DNA of 64,000 nt from Ampelomyces quisqualis (Eukaryota; Ascomycota; Dothideomycetes; Pleosporales; Phaeosphaeriaceae), in assembly GCA_018398575.1 (NCBI GenBank), contig JAGTXZ010000019.1, positions 806,001-870,000 on the forward strand, given 5' to 3'. Positions 54,951 to 64,000 of the stretch are shown piece by piece; the stretch's first letter is position 1; each line of letters begins with the position of its first letter. The notes below the pieces were generated by a model. The model did no database searches, was not told the origin of the DNA, and was given only the letters and a program-made list of their open reading frames with translations. The position numbers and the translations under genes are program-made.

Positions 54951-57160
54951 ATGCTAGATAGGTTTAGGCTTAGCTAACTAGCTAGGAGGTTGTTAGGGTC
55001 CTTGCAGAAGACATCTAAAGCAAACACGTTATAGATCTTAGATCCTTTAGGTAGCTTTAGTTAAAATAAATAGCTAACTTGTTCTAAAACTTTAAAAGAG
55101 CCTTTCTACATTTTAGCAAGTTTGCAACTTAGGCAGGTAACAAATAGGTTTTAAGTTAAGAGGTAAACCTTGTTACTTACTGCCTAATTAACAGGTTAAC
55201 AATGTTTGTTTACTTTAGCAGCTATTTGTTACTGCGCCTTCTCTATATTGTCTTTGGCTGTGCGCTAGGCTTTATGCATGCAGGTAGCTAAGCTTAAGGC
55301 ATCTTTAACATTTATATCTTTGTGTTTTAAAGGAGATAATGCCTAATCCTAGCTCTGTTGTAGTTTAGATCTAAACAGAAGCTAGTATAGTGCTATACTA
55401 ATTGCAGAGTGCAGTAGTGTAGCTTAAGCTTAATCAATTATTAGCAAAAGGTTACTCTAGTTGTCCTAGTAGTAGGACATAAAGGGCCTTAATTGTTAAT
55501 TAATATACTTGTTTATAATCTTAGTTTGTCTATTAGTTTGTTTATAGTAGGCTGTAGAAAGCTTAATTTGCACGCCTAGGATCTTGCAGAACTTAGACTA
55601 GAATTAGAACACAAACTAAGGGCTGCAGTTAGACACTATGCTTTTAGGTGTGTAGCTAAATTAGTATACCTATTAAATAAACAAATAAGCTATTTCTTAG
55701 GCGTTAATAGTCTTGTAACACAGAATAGAGATAGCTTGCTTTAATAGGTAATTAATAATAACTATAATTTGATTATAGCTATACTAATTAGTTAGGAATG
55801 TCTTAAAATCTATACATAAATGCTACATAGGCCTGTTAAGAATTAGTAACAAATAGAGGAACTCTTAAGATTAGAGCTATCTTAAATAGGATCTTTAACA
55901 GGAAACGCAGTTTTGTACATAGTGTTTGCATGTAGCCTCTATACCTTTCTAGTAGTATTGCTAAGCCAGAAGCTAATACGTCTTTGTAGTGCTAGAGTAG
56001 GCAGTAAATACCTAATTATAAGCTTCTCTAATTAGTTAGGTGCACAAAGGAAAATCTCTAGGTACACATAGGCGTAAGTAATATAGCAGTAGTCTTTCTT
56101 AGACACAATACAGCTGTAGTAGCGTAAGGCGTTCTTTCTTAAAGGAGCAGCAATTCTCTGCTAACAGAGCTTTAATTAGTTTTAACAAGTTAAGATTTAA
56201 GGGGGCACTAATAGATTAGACTAAAATAGCTAAAACATTAATCTTTAGCTAGTTACAGACGTAGTTCTAAGCTAGTTTAGAGTTAACTAAGGGGTTTAGG
56301 CGTTTAGGTCCTAGAAGTACACAGGATTTGTTGTCTTGTTAGGCAGCTTTAACTTTGCTAACGTCCTGTTCCCTTTAGCTTAGGATATTAGCTTACTTAT
56401 TAAGCTTACTAGGCGTGTACTTAATGCAGAAATTAAAAGAGGCAATAATCTCTGCCTATTGTGCTTAATATGCATTAAGAACCTTAGTAGTTATAAAGTA
56501 TTCTAAGGAGTAGTAATCTAAATACACTTAGATTTAACTCTGTATAGAAGTAAGTTTAGCTCTCTACTTTTTAAACGCTTTTAGGATAGCAAAAAGTTCT
56601 TTGTTGTGTATTTTCTAATTAAGCTTAGCCTTAGATAGAGTGTAACTGTAGAAGGCTACAGGATACTACTTGTTATTAGGGTGCTTCTAAGAGAGTACCC
56701 CTGCTATTACTCTATCTAACGCGTTAGTTTTTAACTTTATATTATACTTAGAATAGAAATAAGATAGCGTAGAAATAGCTAGAAGTAAAGCTTTAATCTA
56801 ATTAAAAGCCTGTTAGCAGTCTGTAGTCTATTCAAACAGTGTAGAGGGACTTTAAAGCTTTAGAATCAGTTTGGCTACACAGGAGAAATCCTTAATAAAC
56901 TGTTAATAGAAACTAGTAAAACTAAGAAATAACTTAACGCTAGTAACTGTAGTAGGTTTAGCCTAGTTTCAGAGTGTTTCTACCTTGTTAGAGTTAACTT
57001 TAGTGCCCTAGTTTGTTAAAACGTAGCCTAGATACTTTATATAGGTTACATAAAATTTACTCTTCTAAATGTCTACTTAGAGTCTTGTAGTACGTAGGCG
57101 CTCTAAGACCTTTTAGACGTGTTCCTGATATAAGTTTATATCCTCTAAGTAGATTAGGAT

Positions 57161-57172
57161 GTTGTTAAGATA
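57161..57172 (-). other. Element B RT active-site box, mutated YLNN
   Basis: Encodes YLNN in place of YLDD. Both GAC codons read AAC, consistent with G-to-A on the coding strand. Confidence 0.8.
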
Positions 57173-58701
57173 CGCAATGCAGAAATTATTAAGATAATTA
57201 ATTAGTATATTATTTATATAGCGCTAATACGTTGCTAGCCTATTGCATAAGCCAAAAGAAAGAACCTTACACTTGTATGTACTGTAACAGGTCCAAAAAG
57301 TAGTATACTCTTTAGAGTTAGGATCTATACAAATTTTGTTAAAGGCGGCCTAAATGTTAAACTTAGTAAAGATCTTAGCTTTAGAGGGACGTAATAGCAG
57401 CTTATTAATACAAGAAATTAGATAGACGTTCTTGCGCGTAAGGGCGTTAATCTTCTAGTAGTCTATACAGATGCGTATATCTCTATTTGGTTTGCGTACA
57501 CAAAGAATAGGTAAAGCAAACAGGCTTTAGCTAGCCTTAATAAAACCCTTCTAAAGGTGTTCCTAGACGTAGGCCTTAGTAGCTTTAAGCTCCTCCTAAT
57601 TCTGCTTGTACAGGAGACTAAACGCATTTAGTAATAGTTCTTTAAGAACAATCTTGTAATTATACAGACAGTAAGAAGGCAATTAATTAGCTGCTAACTT
57701 GCTAAATACATCCTAATACTAGAAGTAATAGGCTAGTAATCTTTTATCTAATTGGCTTTAATTGTCTGCGTTGTCCTTAGAGGCAAGGATCCTGTTAATC
57801 TTATAGAGGCTTGTTGTAAAGAACTTGTTCTAGGGCTTCTTTATAATAAAGTAAAATGCATTGGCAGAAATAAGAGCTATACAGGTGCTTAGAAAGGATT
57901 TAGACTCTAAGCAGGTTTGCTTGGTTAGGGTATAAGGAATCTCTAAGATTTTTCAGGCTAATAGAAGCTTTAAGTATCCCTTAATACAATAAATAGAAGA
58001 AAAAGAACAGTAAGAACTATTTTAGATACAATAGTCTTCTTTCTTCTATAGAGCGTTGCGTTATTGCACATTAAGATAGGCAGTAGCTAGCACTATAGCT
58101 TAATATAGAACAGTAGAAATAGAGGGTAAAGGATTGTATAAACAGGGGTACTTAGATAGCCAAATAAACTGTAACCTATTTGTGTCTAATTAAATCTTAA
58201 ATTGTCTTAACTATTAGAGGCCAAGTATACAATCCTAAGACCTAAGATTAAGAATAAGGAATAGACAGTTTAAAATCTTTTGGCTATTAATATTTAAGTG
58301 TAGTTAAATATATTAAGTAACTAAAGAAGTAATCTAATCCTTAAAGCTACGCACCTAAACCTAAAAGAGGAGCTTCTAGATAGGTTGCTGCAAGGCTTTA
58401 GAAACAGATAAAACAATTTGTAAATTTAAAAATAGGAAACTTTAAGCACTAGTGTTAACAAGAGTATTAAGGCGTAAGCTAAGGCCTTAGTTGTAAAGAA
58501 GCGTAGGTATAAAGAAATAGAGACTGCAAAACAAATAGAAAAGGTTAAGGTAAGATAGATTGTAACAGCTTAGGCCTAAGGAGAAGTATTCTCTTAGGCG
58601 CTTCTGTTTCCTGTATAATACACTTCCTGATTAGGTTGCTCTTAAGCATCTTTATACTTATCTACTTCTACAGCTTTAATCTAACGCACACAAGGCTTTG
58701 T

Positions 58702-58743
58702 GCAGTTACTAGAGTAGTGTCTTAGCTTACTACAATTGTAACA
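58702..58743 (-). other. Element B gag CCHC zinc knuckle
   Basis: Encodes CYNCSKLRHYSSNC, C-x2-C-x4-H-x4-C, all four ligands intact. Confidence 0.85.
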
Positions 58744-60084
58744 ACTACTAGGAGTCTTTTGTTGTTCTAGCTTAAAGGTCTTTGTAGAAAGACGCACTGT
58801 TGTAGATTAATAGGCTAGCGCAGAATTTGTTAGAGCGTTAGTAGTAGTAGTCTAATTTAGCTCTAAATTCTGTTGTAGGGCTAACCTAATTGGCAACTTA
58901 GCAGCAGCTAGTGTTATACTTAGTGTAGAGTTGTTCTTCTGCTCTATATTGTATGCAGTAAGGTGTTCTACTATCTAATTAAATAAGTTCTTCTATTAGT
59001 GCCTAAATCCTAGGTTAGGGGCTCGCAACCCTAGCGTAATCTTAGTCTACAAGTAGTAAAACTACTCTAAAGAAGGTACTTGTCTCTTAACTGCAGAACT
59101 TAAAAACCTAGCTTTAAACAAGGGGAACGTTTTCTCCTTTGTTATCTACAATTAATTAAATGCTGCACAGCTTTTAGCTACCTTATTGCCTGTAATAAAA
59201 TAGAACTTAAGTAGCTTAACTATTTACTTAGCGTTCTAGAATTGCTCTTAATTAGTATCTAATAAATATTGTAGCTTAAGATAGCCCTTAGCTAATCCTA
59301 TAGTGTAGCCCTATACTAAGGCTATACGTTGTCTTTTGGTCTAATAGTAATCTAAGTTAATTTTAAGTTAATCCTAGATTAAGGCCTGCTATTAGCAGAA
59401 GGTAAGATCTTTTCTATTGCTAAGATTGTCTATATTAGGCATTTTCTTAGATTGTTAAAGTTAGCAAGAGCTTTTATAGCAATGTAAGTACTTAGATATA
59501 GAGCTGTTAGATAAACAGCAAGGTGCAGAATTGTTTTAAAGTAATTTAGTAGTAGGTAGAGGCTTGTCTAGTCCTACCAATAGAGTTAGTCCTTTCTTAA
59601 GAGAATTAATTTCTGCTAGAGCCTGTTTTAAATCTTGTTGTAATTAATTAACTTCTATTTAGGCAAAGGTTAGATTTAGTGCAGCTCTAGGCTAAAGAAG
59701 TTCTTTAGTATCTGTCTTTTTTGCTTTAGCACTCTGTTACTAAGTTGTTACAGTTAATACAGAGTTGTCTTAGAGAAAGGCTCCTAAGGTTAGTTCTTTA
59801 GGGGGAGTTATTAGCGTTGCCTCTAATACTCCTAGGTTATTAATAGTCTCTAAGTTTCTATTGTAGCGCTAAACGCAACTTTTCTAAAGTAATCCTAACT
59901 GTTATGTTAATAGGAAGATCTAAACCTAAAGGCTTTAGCTGTTAAGAGATCTAAGGGATCTTAACTGTGTTTAATAGATTTAAGGTTACAAACAGATCTA
60001 ATTCAGATAGAGTTCTAGACGTTTTAACGCAATCTTTTTAAAAGTAAATAGCAATATTATCTAAATGCTATTACTAGCAGAACA

Positions 60085-60097
60085 AAGTTTCTCTTGT
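60085..60097 (-). other. Putative self-primer binding site of element B
   Basis: Minus strand ACAAGAGAAACTT, 2 nt inside the 5' LTR, complementary over 13 nt to its own LTR sequence at 60223-60235. The arrangement is the same as in element A. Confidence 0.65.
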
Positions 60098-60099
60098 AA

Positions 60100-60398
60100 T
60101 GTAACAACGCAGGTAGGTATAGCTATTAAGATTAAATTAGATACGTATTAGAGGCATGTAGGAGTGCGTATTGTATCAGAGATTCTAGATTAGCTATACA
60201 CCTATAGGTCTTGTACAAAAGGACAAGAGAAACTTATCCTCTATCTATGCTATAGGCTTATATTTATAGTAGGCGTAGCAGCTGAGTTAGAGCGCTGTTA
60301 AAGCGCTTTTGGTCCTAATCTGCTAGCTTCTTATATGCTCTGTTACTAAGCCTTTATAAGGTATTAGATGTAACATGTGTTTGCATGTGCTTGTTACA
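60100..60398 (-). repeat. 5' LTR of element B, 299 bp
   Basis: TGTAACAACGCAGG ... TGTTACA on the plus strand. It is next to the primer site, so it is the 5' LTR of the minus-strand element. Confidence 0.93.
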
Positions 60399-60403
60399 TT
60401 AAC
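60399..60403. repeat. Target-site duplication of element B, right
   Basis: TTAAC, identical to 53298-53302. Confidence 0.88.
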
Positions 60404-60676
60404 GCCCTTACGCGCAAGAACGTCTATCTAATCCCTTGCATTAATAAGCTGCTATTACATTCCTCTAAAGCTAAGATCTTTACTAAGTTTAACATCTAGG
60501 CTGCCTTTAACAAAATTTATATAAATCTTAACTCTAAAGAGTATACTACCTTTTAGACCTATTACAGTACATACAAGTGTAAAGTTCTCTCTTTTAGCTT
60601 ATACAATAGGCTAGCAACGTATTAGCGCTACATAAATAATATACTAATTAATTATCTTAATAATTTCTGCATTATG

Positions 60677-60688
60677 TATCTTAACAAT
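60677..60688 (+). other. Element A RT active-site box, mutated YLNN
   Basis: Encodes YLNN. The two catalytic Asp codons read AAC and AAT. Confidence 0.8.
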
Positions 60689-62919
60689 ATTCTAATCTAC
60701 TTAGAGAATATAAACTTATATTAGGAACACGTTCAAAAGGTCCTAGAGCGCCTACGTACTGTAGGACTCTAAGTAGACATTTAGAAGAGTAAATTCTATA
60801 TAACCTACACAAAGTATCTAAGTTACGTTTTAACAAACTAGGGCACTAAAGTTAACCTTAACAAGGTAGAAGCACTCTAAAACTAGGCTAAACCTACTAC
60901 AGTTACTAGCGTTAAGTTATTTCTTAGTTTTGCTAGTTTCTATTAACAATTTATTAAGGATTTCTCCTGTGTAGCTAAACTAATCCTAAAGCTTTAAAGT
61001 CTCTTTACACTATTTAAATAGACTACAGACTGCTAACAGGCTTTTAATTAGATTAAAGCCTTACTTCTAGCTATTCTTACGCTATCTTATTTCTATTCTA
61101 AGTATAACACAAAGTTAGAAACTAACGCGTTAGATAGAGTAATAGCAAAAGTACTCTCCTAAAAGCACCCTAATAACAAGTAGTATTCTATAGCCTTCTA
61201 TAGTTACGCCTTATCTAGGGCTAAGCTTAATTAAGAAATATATAACAAAGAACTTTTTACTATTCTAAAAGCGTTTAAGAAGTAGAAAGCTAAACTTACC
61301 TCTATACAGAGTTAAATCTAAGTGTATTTAGATTACTACTTCTTAGAATACTTTATAACTACTAAGGTTCTTAATGCACGTTAAGCATAATAGGCAGAGA
61401 TTATTACTTCTTTTAATTTCTATATTAAGTATACGCCTAGCAAGCTTAACAAGCAAGCTAATATTCTAAGCTAAAGGAAACAGAACGTTAGTAAAGTTAA
61501 GGCTGCTTAACAAGACAACAGATTCTGTGTACTTCTAGGACCTAAACGCCTAAACCCCTAGGTTAACTCTAAACTAGCTTAGAACTACATCTGTAACTAG
61601 CTAGAGGTTAATGTTTTAGCTATTTTAGTCTAATCTATTAGTGCCCTCCTAAACCTTAACTTGTTAGAACTAATTAAAGCCCTACTAGTAGAGAATTACT
61701 GCTTCTTTAAGAAAGAGCGTCTTAAGCTACTACAGCTATATTATATTTAAAAAGAACTACTGCTTTATTACTTACGCCTTTGTGTATCTAAGAATTCCTC
61801 TTTATACACTTAACTAATTAGAGAAGCTTACAATTAGGTATCTACTGCTTACCTAAGCGCTACAAAAACGTATTAGCTCTTAGCTTAGTAATACTACTAG
61901 AAAGGTATAGAGGCTATATGCAAATGCTATGTACAAAACTACGTTTCTTGTTAAAAATCTTATCTAAGACAGCTCTAATCCTAAGGGTTCCTCTATTTGT
62001 TACTAATTTCTAATAGGCCTATACAGCATTTGTGTATAGATTTTAAGACATTCTTAACTAATTAGCATAGCTATAATCAAATTATAGTTATTATTAATTG
62101 CCTATTAAAGCAAGCTATCTCTATCCTGTGTTACAAGACTATTAACGCCTAGGAAATAGCTTATTTATTTATCTAATAGGTATACTAATTTAGCTATACG
62201 CCTAAAAGCATAGTATCTAACTACAGCCTCTAGTTTATGTTCTAATTCTAGTCTAAGTTTTACAAGATCCTAGGCGTACAAATTAAGCTTTCTACAGCCT
62301 ACTATAAACAAACTAATAGACAAACTAAGATTATAAACAAGTATATTAATTAATAATTAAGGCCCTTTATATTCTACTACTAAGACAACTAGAGTAACCT
62401 CTTGCTAATAATTGATTAAGCTTAAGCTACACTACTGCACTCTGCAATTAGTATAGCACTATACTAGCTTCTGTTTAGATCTAAACTACAATAGAGCTAG
62501 AATTAGGCATTATCTCTTTTAAAATACAAAGATATAAATGTTAAGGATACCTTAAGCTTAGCTACCTATATGCATAAAGCCTAGCGCACAGCTAAAGATA
62601 ATATAAAAAAGGCACAGCAACAAATAGCTACTAAAGTAAACAAATATTATTAACCTATTAATTAGGTAGTAGGTAACAAGGTTTACCTCTTAACCTAAAA
62701 CTTATCTATTACCTGCCTAAGTCGCAAACTTGCTAAATTATAAGAAGGCCCCTTTAAAGTTCTAGAATAAGTTAGCTATTTATTTTAACTAAAGCTACCT
62801 AAAAAATCTAAGATCTATAACGTATTTGCTCTAGATATCCTCTACAAGGACCCTAATAACCCTCTACCTAGTTAGCTAAGCCTAAACTTATCTAGCATCC
62901 TAATTTAAGGCGTTAAAGA

Positions 62920-63060
62920 ATAGAAAGTTAAAGAGATCCTAGCTAGCAAGCTATACTACTCTATCCTAAAGTATTGTGTAAAATAGGTAGGCTATAATCC
63001 TAACTCTACCTAGTACAAGGCCTTAAACTTTATAGGCGCTCTATATATATTACAAGCGTT
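62920..63060 (+). other. Element A chromodomain
   Basis: Reads VKEILASKLYYSILKYCVK, then a TAG in place of the expected Trp, then VGYNPNST. This matches the chromodomain pattern EVEEIL...YLVKWxGY. Confidence 0.75.
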
Positions 63061-63214
63061 CTATAAACGCTATCTAAAACAGCTAAGACCTCTACAAGCG
63101 TTAGCTAAGTAGATTACAGCATAAAAAAAAGAAGTTAAAGATCTTACAGTATTGTAAGATAATTATGTTAAGAAAATTAAACTTAATATTACAACTACTA
63201 CACTAGTAAGTAAC

Positions 63215-63815
63215 AGCTATTAACAATAAAAGTCTTACTCTTCTATTAGATCTAATAGCAGACTGTTATTACTACTAGTAGAACGTTCTTAATTATCTAA
63301 ATCTCTAGGTGCAAATACTAACGCACTACTTAGTAGTCTTCTGTTCTAGCCTTGCTTACTGCAAGTACTAGCCTCTTGCGCTGCCTTTTACGCCTCTTTC
63401 TACTCTACTAACTAATTAGCTCTTAATGCTATTATAATATCTACTAGCTAAGTAACTACACTAGTTAACCTAGCTATACTCCTCTTAAGTAACCTAACCT
63501 TCTTAGCTATTGCCCTAACCTCTTTAGCCAGCTCCTCTCTCTAGTAATAAGCGCTAACTAACAAGTTAGTGTTATTTATATTAGCTACCTATGTAGTGCT
63601 TACTTGCATAACAGCAGCTAACTAAAACACTACTTCCTTAACAGTAGCCTTTTGCTCTAACACTACCTTGTTAGACTTATCTCTACCTAAGGCAGCAAAC
63701 CTGCAGTTAAGAGCCTTAGAAAGGCTATTATACTCTTAGCCTGTATATAGAAGAACTAGGCAACACTTCTTATTTAAGAGTGTGCAATAAGTACACTTCT
63801 TAGACACGTCTAAAT
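63215..63815 (-). pseudogene. Opposite-strand ORF relic in element A
   Basis: Reverse-complement counterpart of 54030-54640. The same Cys-cluster start and Ala/Glu-rich end are recognisable with its own set of TAG/TAA breaks, so the frame predates the divergence of the two copies. Confidence 0.55.
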
Positions 63816-64000
63816 AAAATCTAAACTTAATATTAAAATAGCTGCAGGTAAAAGCTCTTACAGCCTATAAGTAAACAACCTAATAGGCTAAAAAATAAGC
63901 CTTAGAAGGGACAAGAATAGGTATTATGTGTATCTACTATACAGTTAGCTAGTAATTAAGAAAGAACAAGGCTTAGATAGCTTTAGGTATATAAACGTAA

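Larger units (their letters stand above)
53303..60398 (-). mobile_element. Element B: complete 7,096-bp chromodomain Gypsy retrotransposon
   Basis: It has two 299-bp LTRs in the same orientation (53303-53601 and 60100-60398) and a TTAAC duplication on both sides. Read on the minus strand from 60398: 5' LTR, self-primer site (60085-60097), gag with an intact CCHC knuckle (58702-58743), RT with box YLNN (57161-57172) and VRKPNRDIRI-like finger motif (about 57470), integrase, and a chromodomain (about 54800-54950, EILASK followed by VGY). A polypurine tract AAGAAGGGGGG (53605-53615) precedes the 3' LTR. All protein domains are interrupted by TAG/TAA, so it is dead. It is inserted antisense within element A. 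Confidence 0.92.
41300..64000. repeat. AT-rich block of RIP-decayed transposable elements
   Basis: From about 41,300 the base composition drops sharply and stays AT-rich to the end. Only a few frames exceed 60 codons. TAG and TAA are dense in all frames, and ATG, CAT, TCA and TGA are conspicuously rare by eye. This is the footprint of RIP, in which C-to-T changes hit repeated DNA in ascomycetes. The block holds parts of at least three Gypsy-type retrotransposons listed below and no intact gene. Confidence 0.9.
60399..64000 (+). mobile_element. Element A, 3' part: RT, RNase H, integrase, chromodomain (continues beyond window)
   Basis: Resumes the RT of element A exactly where 53302 left off. 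RT box MYLNNILIYLEN (60674-60709), RNase H-like region (about 61080-61250), integrase, the module KLYEGPFKVLE in decayed form (about 62730-62770) and a chromodomain (62920-63060: KEILASKLYY, KYCVK-VGYNPNST). The opposite-strand ORF relic follows at 63215-63815. By comparison with element B about 240 bp of internal sequence and the 299-bp 3' LTR are missing, which would make element A about 7.1 kb. Confidence 0.88.

Overview
The window is fungal nuclear DNA and splits into two parts. Bases 1 to about 41,300 are ordinary gene-bearing DNA. Bases about 41,300 to 64,000 are an AT-rich block of decayed retrotransposons. The many short GT-AG introns (44-70 bp), the gene families (siderophore transporter, pisatin-demethylase-like P450, HET domain, 2EXR-like protein, fungal calpain) and heavy C-to-T decay of repeats (repeat-induced point mutation, RIP) point to a filamentous ascomycete. 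I infer Dothideomycetes, probably Pleosporales; no single marker proves it.

Region 1 (1-16 kb): a 2EXR-like protein, a five-exon cytochrome P450 and an N2227/carnosine N-methyltransferase-type enzyme, a broken second P450, two membrane proteins of unknown role, a twelve-exon siderophore-type MFS transporter, another two-TM disordered protein and a small hypothetical protein. Region 2 (16.7-17.3 kb): a 564-bp non-autonomous hAT-type element with 20-bp inverted ends and a perfect 8-bp target duplication. Region 3 (17.8-41.1 kb): all recognised genes lie on the minus strand: a coiled-coil/basic nuclear-type protein, a 1,082-residue calpain with a Gly-rich repeat tail, a SIMPL-domain protein, a basic hypothetical protein, a large CCCH zinc-finger protein, a secreted probably GPI-anchored 5'-nucleotidase, a mitochondrial-looking unknown, an F-box-like protein and a HET-domain relic next to the AT-rich block.

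Region 4 (41.3-64 kb): a decayed chromodomain Gypsy element (C, minus strand, about 44-50.3 kb) with further unassigned decayed coding sequence beyond it. Next to it lie two copies of one 7.1-kb chromodomain Gypsy family. Element A (plus strand, from 50,347, running off the window end) is split inside its reverse-transcriptase domain by a complete element B (53,303-60,398, minus strand), flanked by the 5-bp duplication TTAAC. The LTRs are all 299 bp. The primer-binding site is complementary to a stretch of the element's own LTR just downstream of a TATA box, which suggests Tf1/sushi-type self-priming. Both copies carry an opposite-strand reading frame between the chromodomain and the 3' LTR. 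Catalytic Asp/Gly codons of several pol domains have been lost by C:G-to-T:A changes.

Exon joins were worked out by hand from splice signals and reading phase. All phases close, but no transcript data were available.
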